Of a stretch of 64,000 bases of DNA, positions 1-7,006 are shown one piece after another (position 1 is the first letter of the stretch; the number at the start of each line of letters is the position of its first letter). The DNA comes from Streptomyces sp. B3I8 (lineage in GTDB: Bacteria > Actinomycetota > Actinomycetes > Streptomycetales > Streptomycetaceae). The notes beneath the pieces were generated by a model, which saw only the letters and a list, made by a program, of their open reading frames with translations, ran no database searches and was not told the DNA's origin. Made by a program: the position numbers and the translations under genes. The stretch is taken from positions 4,477,501 through 4,541,500 of the forward strand of contig NZ_JAUSYN010000002.1 of NCBI RefSeq assembly GCF_030816915.1, read 5' to 3'.

Positions 1-1
1 C

Positions 2-571
2 GCCGACCCCGGCACCCTGAAGCACCAGGCCACCACGGTGGCGGCCGCCGCCCGCCGCGCCGCCACGGAGTCCCGCCACGTCCTGACCCACCTGCGCGCC
101 CGGACGGACGACTCCCCGGCCCCGACGGACCTGGCCAGGGAACTGAGGTCCTACGCCACGGACTTCACGGCCCGCACCTCGATCCCGACCACGCTGGACG
201 TGACCACGGACGTCACCGCACACCCGCATCTCCCCCCGGACACGGTCCACCACCTCCTGGCCATCACGTCCGAGGCCCTGGAGAACATCCGCCGCCACGC
301 CCGCGCCACCCACGTACGGCTGACCCTCGAAACGACGCCGCCCGACGCGCTCCTCCTGCGCGTCGAGGACGACGGCACCGGCGTCCCGCACCCGGTCCCG
401 CCCCTCGCCGACCTGACGCGATCCGGCCACTTCGGCCTCCTGGGCATGGCGGAACGCGCCCGAGCGCTGGGCGGCGGCCTCGACATCGCCCGTACACCAG
501 GGGGCGGCACGGCGATCGAGGTCCGCGCCCCCGCGTCCCTCGCCCCCCGGAAGGCGGCCGTACATGCCTGA
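2..571 (+). CDS. Sensor histidine kinase, C-terminal part (cut by window start)
   Basis: The frame is open from the first codon of the window, so the 5' end lies outside. The visible ~189 residues hold the end of a NarL/DegS-type dimerisation helix and a complete HATPase_c domain: N-box around SEALENIRRHA, G1 motif VEDDGTGV and G2 motif GHFGLLGMAERA. Such kinases autophosphorylate on a histidine (upstream, not visible) and pass phosphate to a NarL-type regulator. The next gene is exactly that and overlaps this one by 8 bp, so the pair is almost certainly co-translated and cognate. The signal cannot be inferred because the sensor domain is missing. Confidence 0.9.
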   Translation, partial: ADPGTLKHQATTVAAAARRAATESRHVLTHLRARTDDSPAPTDLARELRSYATDFTARTSIPTTLDVTTDVTAHPHLPPDTVHHLLAITSEALENIRRHARATHVRLTLETTPPDALLLRVEDDGTGVPHPVPPLADLTRSGHFGLLGMAERARALGGGLDIARTPGGGTAIEVRAPASLAPRKAAVHA

Positions 572-1298
572 CCAGGCACCATCCCTCCGGGTACTGGTGG
601 CCGACGACAACCCGGTCGTCCGCGCGGGCCTGACCGCACTGCTCGGCGCCCACCCCGGCATCCGGGTCGTCGCCGAGGCCCCCGACGGTGGCCGCGCCCT
701 CGTGCTGGCGGCCCGCCACCGCCCCGACGTGATCCTCCTCGACGCCCGCATGCCGGGCACCGACGGCCTCACCGCCCTGCCGCGCCTGGCCCGCCTGGCC
801 CCGGTCCTCATGGTCACGTACAGCACGGAACCCGAGGTCATGACGGAGGCCGCCCGACGCGGCGCCACGGGCTACCTGGTCCACGGCAGCTTCACGACCG
901 CCGAACTGATCGACGCGGTACGGGCGACGGCGGCGACGGAAATGCCCCCGCCAGCCCCTGTCCATTCTTCGCCCCTGCCTCCCCCCGAACCCTACGAATT
1001 CCCTTCGCACATGCAACCGCGCATGGCACAGTCGTCGAAGGCACGCTTCGCCCGCGCGACCGCTTTCGGCCGCCGCCCGCCCGACCACCGGGACTTCGGG
1101 CTGAGCTCACGGGAGGTGGAGGTCATGGATCTCATCGCGTCCGGCATGAACAACCGCCAGATCGCCGCCACCTGCTTCATCAGCGAGAAGACGGTCAAGA
1201 ACCACATCAACCGCATCTTCGCGAAGCTCCACAGCGCCTCCCGCAGCGAGGCGATCGCCCACTGGCTCGGCACCGCCCACCAGGGGCGGCCGGCATGA
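564..1298 (+). CDS. NarL/LuxR-family response regulator
   Basis: A 244-aa two-domain regulator. The receiver domain (about 1-120) has the acidic pair D14-D15 and phospho-acceptor D60 in ILLDARMPG. The LuxR-type HTH spans about 176-240, with recognition helix around SEKTVKNHINRI. The two are joined by a long Pro-rich linker (about 122-165). Odd point: the nearly invariant receiver lysine after beta-5 (usually YLLK or YLVK) is histidine 107 here (GYLVHGSF), which may alter phosphorylation-dependent switching. The ATG overlaps the kinase stop by 8 bp. Target genes are unknown; the Tad-like operon starting about 105 bp downstream is a possible but unproven target. Confidence 0.93.
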   Translation: MPDQAPSLRVLVADDNPVVRAGLTALLGAHPGIRVVAEAPDGGRALVLAARHRPDVILLDARMPGTDGLTALPRLARLAPVLMVTYSTEPEVMTEAARRGATGYLVHGSFTTAELIDAVRATAATEMPPPAPVHSSPLPPPEPYEFPSHMQPRMAQSSKARFARATAFGRRPPDHRDFGLSSREVEVMDLIASGMNNRQIAATCFISEKTVKNHINRIFAKLHSASRSEAIAHWLGTAHQGRPA

Positions 1299-1403
1299 CC
1301 CCGTGCCAGGACGGAAGTTGGGCCCCCGGGCCCACGCAAAGCAGACGTCCTCTCACCTACGGTGTCGACGTCGGCTGTGTGACGGTACGGGAGGGCAGAC
1401 GAG

Positions 1404-1610
1404 ATGAGCCGCTTCACCAGGTGGAGGAAGACCGTCGCCTCCCGCATGCGCGGAACGGGGCGGGACGCGGGGGCGGGGTTCGTGGAGTACGCGGGCCTGA
1501 TGATCATCATTGCGGGGATCTTCGTGATGATCGACCAGTTGGGGCTGGACGGCCTGATCTCCGGCGCCATCCGGAACGCTGTCACCCAGGTCACCGGCGG
1601 CGGTGGCTGA
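1404..1610 (+). CDS. Flp/Tad-type class IVb prepilin-like small protein
   Basis: A 68-aa protein with a basic leader, a prepilin-like junction DAG|AGFVEYAG (cleavage predicted after G23, giving Glu at mature position 5) and one hydrophobic helix (about 30-50). This is the layout of Flp/TadE-class pilins, which are processed by a TadV-type peptidase and assembled at the membrane. GGGAGG lies 9 nt before the ATG. The stop overlaps the presumed CTG start of the next gene. No TadA, TadB/C, TadZ or prepilin peptidase gene is visible in the window, so any assembly machinery must be elsewhere, or the protein has a non-pilus role. Confidence 0.75.
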   Translation: MSRFTRWRKTVASRMRGTGRDAGAGFVEYAGLMIIIAGIFVMIDQLGLDGLISGAIRNAVTQVTGGGG

Positions 1611-2212
1611 CACCCCGGCTCCGTGCGGACCGGGGGCAGATCCTTCCGCTCTACATCTGGCTCACGGCGATCCTGTTGTTCGCCGCGCTCGCCTTCTTCG
1701 TCTTCGCCCAGGCTGCGTCCGCCCGTAACGGAGCCCAGTCCGCGGCGGACGCCGCCGCGCTGGCAGCCGCGCAGGACGCCCGCGACGAACTGATGGACCG
1801 GCTGGGCACCGACATCGGCATGGACGAGAACTGGCTGGACTGGCTGGACGGCGATCTCCCGAACGACACGGGCGCCGGCGCCGCCGCGCGGGAACTGGCC
1901 GCCCAGAACGACTCGACCGTCCAGGGCGGAGCCCAACTGGTCGTGCGTGACGGCTATCCCGGTTTCGAGGTGGCCGTACAGACGAACTACACGGTGGGCG
2001 ACTCGATCATCCCGGGTACCGAGGGCCGGCACGCCCGCGCTCACGCCGTGGCGGTCATCCAGCCACGGTGCGACGTCGACCTCGACGCCGATCCCGAGAA
2101 ACCCGTGGAACTGGACTGTGACGGCCAGACGGTGAACATCGATCCAACCGATTTCGAACCGGACGACCTCCCCGACGCGTCCGTGTTGTTCTCCGTGCAT
2201 CTGGCCGAGTGA
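1607..2212 (+). CDS. TadE/TadG-like membrane-anchored protein (probable CTG start)
   Basis: About 201 aa. The N terminus carries the Tad-G-like hallmark (DRGQILPLYIWL followed by a hydrophobic helix and AARNGAQSAADAAALAAAQ-type helix), then an acidic extracellular region ending near DASVLFSVHLAE. In Tad systems such proteins are membrane-tethered pseudopilins or assembly factors. There is no ATG, GTG or TTG between the end of the pilin gene and the hydrophobic helix. The best start is CTG at 1607, forming a CTGA overlap with the pilin stop. In-frame GTG codons inside the pilin gene are the alternative. Co-transcribed with the pilin and probably with the lipoprotein gene 15 bp downstream. Confidence 0.7.
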   Translation: MTPRLRADRGQILPLYIWLTAILLFAALAFFVFAQAASARNGAQSAADAAALAAAQDARDELMDRLGTDIGMDENWLDWLDGDLPNDTGAGAAARELAAQNDSTVQGGAQLVVRDGYPGFEVAVQTNYTVGDSIIPGTEGRHARAHAVAVIQPRCDVDLDADPEKPVELDCDGQTVNIDPTDFEPDDLPDASVLFSVHLAE

Positions 2213-2227
2213 AAGGAACCCGTACCG

Positions 2228-2830
2228 ATGACATACCGGCACACCAGGAAGGGCCGCAGGGCGCTGAGCGCGGTGGCGGTCACGGCTGGGCTGCTCCTCA
2301 CGGTGGCCGGCTGCGGCGGGGGAGGCGGCGGGAAGTCGGACAGAGACGGATCGGCCTCCTCGGCGTCGGCGACGAAGGACGGCGGCGGCTCCGGGGCCAA
2401 GGACTCGTCGCAGTCGTCGGACAGCGACGACGCCCCGCTCGCGGAGGTCAAGAGCGGTGACGTGACGCTGACCATCACTTCGGTCGTCCGCGACGACGGC
2501 GGCTTCGTCACCGTCGACGGCCAGGTGATCAACAATGGTGGTGAGTTCTGGGTGGCGTCCAACTGGCGCAGCGACGAACGCGAGCTGGGAGCGAACGGCG
2601 CCTCCATGTCCGGCGCCTCACTCGTGGACAGCAGGGGGAAGAAGAAGTATCTCGTTCTGCGCGACACCCGGGGGCGCTGCCTCTGCACCAAGTTCGAGGG
2701 AGGCGGCGTCGACGCCGGAAAGTCGACCGACTGGTTCGCCCAGTTCCCCGCCCCACCCGAAGACACCACCAAGGTCGACTTCCAGGTGGGCGCCATGCCG
2801 CCCGCCTCCATCGAGATCTCCGAGGGGTGA
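2228..2830 (+). CDS. Secreted lipoprotein, unknown function
   Basis: A 200-aa protein with a basic n-region, a hydrophobic stretch and lipobox LTVAGC (lipidated Cys at about 29). A Gly run and a Ser/Asp-rich linker (about 30-68) follow, then a beta-rich domain (about 70-200) containing a short Cys-x-Cys (RCLCTK). It sits between the TadG-like gene and the OmpA-like gene and is separated from the latter by only 3 bp, so all four form one operon. AAAGGA lies 9 nt before the ATG. No enzyme motif is recognised; an extracytoplasmic accessory role with its neighbours is inferred. Confidence 0.8.
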   Translation: MTYRHTRKGRRALSAVAVTAGLLLTVAGCGGGGGGKSDRDGSASSASATKDGGGSGAKDSSQSSDSDDAPLAEVKSGDVTLTITSVVRDDGGFVTVDGQVINNGGEFWVASNWRSDERELGANGASMSGASLVDSRGKKKYLVLRDTRGRCLCTKFEGGGVDAGKSTDWFAQFPAPPEDTTKVDFQVGAMPPASIEISEG

Positions 2831-2833
2831 CCC

Positions 2834-3481
2834 GTGGCCACCGCCCCCGCCCTGACCACCACCACCGTCGCCCTCCTCACCGTGCTGGCCCTCTCCGCAC
2901 CGTCCCCCGTCTTCGCGGACGGCGGTGATCCGAGCCGGCCGCCCGGAACCGTGAACACCTCACCGCCCCCCACCGTCGACCCGAACAGCCCGGGTCTGAA
3001 GCTCGCCGACGGGGCCACGCTCGCTGCCGCGAAGGTGCTGGACATCAAGTCGGTCGTGGAGGACCTCGGCGGCGAGGAGCGCCGTGAGGACACCAACGAG
3101 AACGTCACCTTCGCGCTCCAGGCCGAGGTGCTGTTCCCCAAGGACAGCGGCAAGCTGAACCCCGAGGCCCGCTCCCGGATCGACGCGATCGCCACCGAGA
3201 TCAAGAAGCAGAACGCACAGGCCGTCCGCGTCTTCGGCTTCACCGACAATCTCGGCTCGTACGCGCACGGTCTGGTCCTCTCCAAACGCCGCGCGGAGGC
3301 CGTGCACGACGAACTGGCCTCCCACCTCGACGGCGACGTCACCTTCGAGGTCCGCGGCTACAGCGAGGACTACCCGATCGCCGACAACACGTCCGAACAG
3401 GGCCGCCGCAAGAACCGCCGCGTGGAGGTGTCGTTCCCGAGGAGCGGGACGACGCCGGACGGGAGCGGCGCGACCTCGTGA
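2834..3481 (+). CDS. OmpA-family peptidoglycan-binding-type secreted protein
   Basis: A 215-aa protein with a Sec-type signal peptide (about 1-28, APSPVFA-DGG), a Pro-rich segment, and a C-terminal OmpA-like domain (about 95-210). Visible signatures are FALQAEVLFPKDSGKLNPEA, VFGFTDNLGS, LSKRRAEAVHDEL and GRRKNRRVEVSF; the last carries the Arg residues that bind diaminopimelate in OmpA-like domains. Streptomyces has no outer membrane, so anchoring to peptidoglycan outside the cell membrane is the likely role. It closes the Tad-like mini-operon, perhaps tethering that assembly to the wall. GTG start with a 3-bp gap to the lipoprotein stop. Confidence 0.85.
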   Translation: MATAPALTTTTVALLTVLALSAPSPVFADGGDPSRPPGTVNTSPPPTVDPNSPGLKLADGATLAAAKVLDIKSVVEDLGGEERREDTNENVTFALQAEVLFPKDSGKLNPEARSRIDAIATEIKKQNAQAVRVFGFTDNLGSYAHGLVLSKRRAEAVHDELASHLDGDVTFEVRGYSEDYPIADNTSEQGRRKNRRVEVSFPRSGTTPDGSGATS

Positions 3482-3539
3482 CCGAGCAAGGGGGAAAACC
3501 ACTCGCCCGCCGACGGGCCCTCTGACAGCATCGGCGCCC

Positions 3540-4307
3540 ATGGACGCCCCGACCTTCGATGAGCTGATCGCCGAGGGCGACGCCGTGCCCGTCGACGGCT
3601 GGGACTTCTCCTGGTTCGAGGGACGGGCCACCGAGGCGCGGCCCTCCTGGGGGTACGCGCGGGGCCTGGCCCGCCGCCTGGCCCGAGCGACAGCCGCCCT
3701 CGACATCCAGACCGGAGGCGGCGAAGTCCTCCACTCCGCCCCCGTGCTGCCGCCCCTCACCGTCGCCACCGAGGGGTGGCCGCCCAACGTCTCCAAGGCC
3801 ACCGCCCTCCTCGGCCCCCGGGGCGTCGCGGTGGTCGCCTCGCCCCAGGACGCGCCGCTGCCCTTCGCGGACGGCACCTTCGACCTCGTCACCAGCAGGC
3901 ATCCGGTGCGCACGCACTGGGAGGAGATCGCCCGGGTACTGCGCCCCGGCGGCACGTACTACTCCCAGCAGGTCGGCCCGGAAAGCGTCTTCGAACTGGC
4001 CGGACACTTCCTCGGCCCCCTGCCCGACGAGGCTCGCCGCGCTCGCGATCCCGACCAGGCCCGCACCGCCGCCCACGCGGCCGGACTCGACGTCGTCGAC
4101 CTCCGTACCGCGCGCCTGCGCGTGGAGTTCCACGACATCGCCGCCGTCGTCCACTTCCTCCGCAAGGTCGTCTGGATCGTCCCCGGCTTCACCACGGCCG
4201 CCCACCTGCCCCGCCTCCGCACCCTGCACGACCGCATCACCGCCCAGGGTTCCTTCGTGGCGCACAGCACCCGCTTCCTCATCGAGGCGCGCAAGCCGAA
4301 CCTCTGA
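3540..4307 (+). CDS. Class I SAM-dependent methyltransferase
   Basis: A 255-aa protein with a methyltransferase type-11 core. ALDIQTGGGEVL stands in for the SAM-binding motif I (normally DxGxGxG, here TGGGE). LPFADGTFDLVTSRH is motif II/III and RVLRPGGTYYSQQVG is the post-motif. The substrate is not deducible. It starts 58 bp after the OmpA-like stop and may be read through from that operon, although Tad-type clusters do not usually need such an enzyme. A long inverted repeat begins about 45 bp after its stop. Confidence 0.85.
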   Translation: MDAPTFDELIAEGDAVPVDGWDFSWFEGRATEARPSWGYARGLARRLARATAALDIQTGGGEVLHSAPVLPPLTVATEGWPPNVSKATALLGPRGVAVVASPQDAPLPFADGTFDLVTSRHPVRTHWEEIARVLRPGGTYYSQQVGPESVFELAGHFLGPLPDEARRARDPDQARTAAHAAGLDVVDLRTARLRVEFHDIAAVVHFLRKVVWIVPGFTTAAHLPRLRTLHDRITAQGSFVAHSTRFLIEARKPNL

Positions 4308-4680
4308 CGGAAAGAGACGTGACACGGCGGGGAAGCCGCAAACGTACGGAAGGGGCCGGGCCGGTGCATCACAAGCCCGTTGCGTACGCCCGATCCGCGA
4401 AACCCCACCCTCTGGGGGATACGGCCATGCCCACCGGCAACGGGCGGATGCACCGGCCCGGCCCCGCCCCCTACGACAACCCGAGGCGCCCCGGCCGGCC
4501 CGCACCCCGCCGCACCGTTGTCCACATCGTTACCGCCCCGCCCTCGCCCCCGCACGCCCCGTCCCGTAGGTTCGGACCAAGGTGATTCGCGCAAGCAAAG
4601 TGACCATTGTGCGCGGGTGGTTCCGCGCAGCGGAGGGGGCTGCGCGGGACTCCGCCCGGCGACCCGGCCCCGGGCCCCGC
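4308..4680 (+). other. Intergenic region with structured repeat and possible 52-aa ORF
   Basis: This 373-bp gap separates the methyltransferase from the convergent DUF192 gene. It contains the nested inverted repeat described at 4352-4465. A small ORF at 4427-4585 (52 aa, starting MPTGNGRMHR and ending SRRFGPR) has a GGGGGA 8 nt upstream of its ATG. That ribosome site would be sequestered by a CCCC tract in the hairpin. The ORF is Pro/Arg-rich and may be a chance ORF. Nothing else recognisable. Confidence 0.4.
4352..4465. repeat. Nested perfect inverted repeat (19 bp + 9 bp arms)
   Basis: The outer arms GGGGCCGGGCCGGTGCATC (4352-4370) and its exact reverse complement (4447-4465) are separated by 76 nt. 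Just inside is a second pair, GCCCGTTGC (4375-4383) and GCAACGGGC (4437-4445), offset by only ACAA on one side and G on the other. The remaining loop contains ACCCC...GGGGG. As RNA this would be a ~30-bp near-continuous stem with a branched tip. There is no U-tract on the + side, so it is not a classical intrinsic terminator. Confidence 0.8.
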
Positions 4681-5061
4681 TCACGCCCTTCGCATCACCA
4701 CGATCGTCACCCCCGGCCGCACCCCCCACCGCCCCAGCGCCCCGGCCTCCGCCTCCAGCACATGCCGCACCCACGGCCGCGGCAACCCCACCCGCCCCGG
4801 CCGCATGGTCCGCACCGCGCGTACCCGCATCCTCCGGTCCAGGTACGCCACGTCCACGGCGAACCGCATCCCCACCGTGTGCACCGCGCCGGCCGGACTG
4901 AGCAGCAGCGCCCCCTCGACCCCGTCCCGTCCGAGCAGCCCCCGCTGCCGCTCCCGCCGCGACGTCGCGATCTCGAGCGGCACCCGCACGGAATCCACCG
5001 CACCACCGCCACGCACCACGAACGACGCCGAACCCGTCCCCTCACGCATCCACTCGCGCAT
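4681..5061 (-). CDS. DUF192 family protein
   Basis: A 126-aa protein matching the DUF192 pattern: EIATSRRERQRGLLGRDGVEGALLL, then VGMRFAVDVAYLDRRMRV, and a C-terminal LEAEAGALGRWGVRPGVTIVV. The family is a small beta-fold of unknown function, often secreted in other phyla, but no signal peptide is seen here. Start chosen at ATG 5061 (MREWMREG); the frame is open further upstream but through non-conserved, hairpin-containing DNA. In actinomycetes DUF192 genes are often near Tad/pilus genes, and here the gene is 1.2 kb from the Tad-like operon, convergent to it. Confidence 0.85.
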   Translation of the reverse strand: MREWMREGTGSASFVVRGGGAVDSVRVPLEIATSRRERQRGLLGRDGVEGALLLSPAGAVHTVGMRFAVDVAYLDRRMRVRAVRTMRPGRVGLPRPWVRHVLEAEAGALGRWGVRPGVTIVVMRRA

Positions 5062-5657
5062 CCCCGCAACGTAACGCGGGCCGCGGGCGGCACAGCCACC
5101 GGCGGCCCGGCTCCCGGATCCCGGAAAAAGAGAACGGGCCGGTCCGTGGGGGGGAAACGGACCGGCCCGAGGGGGGGAGTTCCACCATAACCCTTCGTGA
5201 GGGGTGCTGCGTGCACAAGCACGAAACAACTACTCTCCGCAGTCGCCCGACCGCGACGAGCTGACCGTCGGGACACTCGGTCAAGCAGGCGGATCGGCCG
5301 ACTCCCGCTGGATTCGAAGGTGCGCCGAGCTCTCGGTAGACACATTCAGAGGTTTTACGTACGCATGTCGGAGGGTGGGTGTCGAGTCATCGGCGTGTTC
5401 CGGCGTACTCCGCGCGGGTGAACGGGCGGGCGTGGCGTCCCGGCATCCTCATCCACCACATTGACTCCCAACTGCCCCCAACCACCCCCGGTCCGCCCCG
5501 CCCCCGGCCCTCCCCTGGGCCGGGCGCACCCCGTCCGCAGCGGTAGGCTTCGCCCCCGGGGATCGCCATTCGGACGGCACGGCCGCCGCGACGGCCGCAC
5601 GGAGAGGGCCGCCACGGCCGCACGGATCCCGATCCACACGGAGGGGCTGACAATCTC
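5062..5657. other. Long intergenic region between DUF192 and the prenyltransferase gene
   Basis: A 596-bp gap. It holds a strong minus-strand terminator-like hairpin (5135-5169) with no recognised gene ending on it, and a possible -10 box TAGGCT at 5544-5549 for the downstream prenyltransferase. The stretch 5175-5400 has lower GC than its surroundings (AAACAACTACTCTCC, AGAGGTTTTACGTACGC). No convincing protein or tRNA was found there; it is a candidate for a small RNA or leader RNA read toward 5169. Confidence 0.5.
5135..5169 (-). terminator. Rho-independent terminator-like hairpin (minus strand)
   Basis: Arms CGGGCCGGTCCGT (5135-5147) and ACGGACCGGCCCG (5157-5169) are perfectly complementary over 13 bp with a 9-nt loop. 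Read on the minus strand, the stem is followed by TTCTCTTTTT, a typical U-tract. It lies ~75 nt upstream of the DUF192 start on the same strand, so it would stop transcripts arriving from 5170-5400 before they reach that gene. Confidence 0.75.
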
Positions 5658-6431
5658 GTGAACCTGCGCGACAACCTGCGCCGCCTGCTGGTCAGGGTCT
5701 ACGCACGCAGGGTGGAGGGCCACCTCGACCACGACCAGGTGCCCAAGCACATCGGCGTGATCATGGACGGCAACCGGCGCTGGGCGAAGGCGGCCGGATC
5801 CACCACCGCGCAGGGCCACCGGGCGGGCGCCGACAAGATCGAGGAGTTCCTCGGCTGGTGCAGCGAGACGGACGTCGAGGTCGTCACGCTCTGGCTGTTC
5901 TCCACGGACAACTTCGACCGCCCGCAGGAGGAGCTGGTCCCGCTCTTCGGGATCATCGAGGACGTCGCCCGCTCCCTCGCCGCCGACGGCCGCTGGCGCG
6001 TGCACCACGTCGGCGCGCTCGACCTGCTGCCGTCGGGGATGCAGACCGTGCTGAAGGAGGCCGAGGAGGCCACCGCGCAGGTCAAGGGGATAGTGGTCAA
6101 CGTCGCCATCGGTTACGGCGGCCGCCAGGAGATCGCCGACGCCGTCCGGTCCATGCTCCACGACGCCCAGGACAAGGGCATCACGATGGAGCAGCTCGCC
6201 GAGTCCGTCGACATCGACATGATCGGCCGGCACCTCTACACCAGTGACCAGCCCGACCCCGACCTCGTCATCCGCACCAGCGGCGAGCAGCGGCTGTCCG
6301 GCTTCATGCTCTGGCAGACGGCCCACTCGGAGTACTACTTCTGCGACGTGTTCTGGCCGGCCTTCCGCAAGGTCGACTTCCTGCGCGCCCTGCGCGACTA
6401 CGCGGCCCGCCACCGGCGCTTCGGCGGCTGA
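5658..6431 (+). CDS. uppS: Isoprenyl transferase (cis-prenyl / undecaprenyl diphosphate synthase family)
   Basis: A 257-aa cis-prenyltransferase that condenses isopentenyl diphosphate onto an allylic diphosphate. Key motifs are HIGVIMDGNRRWAK with catalytic D37, the GHRAGADKIEEFLGWC helix, TLWLFSTDNFDRP, and the C-terminal IRTSGEQRLSGFMLWQ and SEYYFCDVFWPAF signatures. Length is normal. GTG start 5658 with GGAGGGG about 11 nt upstream. Actinomycetes usually carry both a long-chain UppS and short-chain (Z)-synthases of the Rv1086 type. SGEQRLSGFM differs from the usual GGE-RLSNFL, so product chain length is open and the symbol is provisional. Confidence 0.88.
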   Translation: MNLRDNLRRLLVRVYARRVEGHLDHDQVPKHIGVIMDGNRRWAKAAGSTTAQGHRAGADKIEEFLGWCSETDVEVVTLWLFSTDNFDRPQEELVPLFGIIEDVARSLAADGRWRVHHVGALDLLPSGMQTVLKEAEEATAQVKGIVVNVAIGYGGRQEIADAVRSMLHDAQDKGITMEQLAESVDIDMIGRHLYTSDQPDPDLVIRTSGEQRLSGFMLWQTAHSEYYFCDVFWPAFRKVDFLRALRDYAARHRRFGG

Positions 6432-6562
6432 CGCCGCCCCCGTCGCCTGCCGTTCCCGTCCTTCCGAGGGGCTCCGCCCCTCGACCCCCACGCCATGCGG
6501 CTCGGGGGGTCCGGGGTCCGGGCCGTCCGGCGGGTACGGGTCGTGGATGGTTGCTCGCGCAG

Positions 6563-6617
6563 TTCCCCGCGCCCCTGACAAGCGGGGGCCGCCCCCTGCT
6601 TACCAGGGGCGCGGGAA
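6563..6617. repeat. Streptomyces-type intergenic palindrome (GTTCCCCGCGCCCCT element)
   Basis: Arms TTCCCCGCGCCCCTG (6563-6577) and CAGGGGCGCGGGAA (6604-6617) flank a second stem (AGCGGGGGC / GCCCCCTGCT). The motif GCGCAGTTCCCCGCGCCCCT is, from memory, dispersed in many copies between genes in Streptomyces genomes, typically after gene ends where it may act as a terminator or RNA-end stabiliser. Here it follows the prenyltransferase stop by ~130 bp. Confidence 0.7.
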
Positions 6618-6625
6618 ATCGCGGG

Positions 6626-6661
6626 CACGCAAGCCCCCACGCAAGCCCCCACGCAAGCCCT
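6626..6661. repeat. 12-bp tandem repeat, three copies
   Basis: CACGCAAGCCCC occurs three times head-to-tail (the last copy ends in T instead of C), immediately after the right arm of the palindrome at 6604-6617. Probably slippage of the element's tail; no function evident. Confidence 0.85.
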
Positions 6662-7006
6662 CCGAGCCCCCCCGCGCGCGGGCGCGCTGACCGCGCATCA
6701 CGGTGCCGTGGGCCCCGGGTCACCAGGAGTTCACCTGGCCGCCCCGGCAACCCGTTGCATGGCCTTCGGTCGAACAGGGCATAAGCCAGACAGGTCGACA
6801 CCCGAACCACGGGTGTCGTATCTCAGCGGGCGGCACGGGGCCGTCCGCCCGGGAGGCCCTTTGCACCAGCCCGACCGTGCGGTCTCAGCACGGGCGCAGA
6901 CGCGGAGGGCCGGTCGCCGGCTTCCGCGATGCGTGCATCGCGGCCGTCGACCGGTCCAGCTCCTCTCCGTCGCTCCCCGACCTCTTCCGAGGGGGTACGT
7001 CCTTCC

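Larger units (their letters stand above)
6432..7006. other. Intergenic region with repeats, upstream of the PIN-PhoH gene
   Basis: A 575-bp gap. It carries the palindromic repeat 6563-6617 and the 12-bp tandem repeat 6626-6661. The 3' half (6700-7000) is the presumptive promoter and leader of the PIN-PhoH gene and includes a hairpin-forming GCGATGCATCGC-like stretch near 6925-6943. No coding sequence is convincing. Confidence 0.5.

Noticed and set aside
5280..5345. Possible tRNA T-loop (ATTCGAA) in the DUF192-uppS gap
   Set aside because: The flanking 5-mers do not pair to make a T-stem, and no acceptor, D-arm or anticodon arm could be built on either strand.
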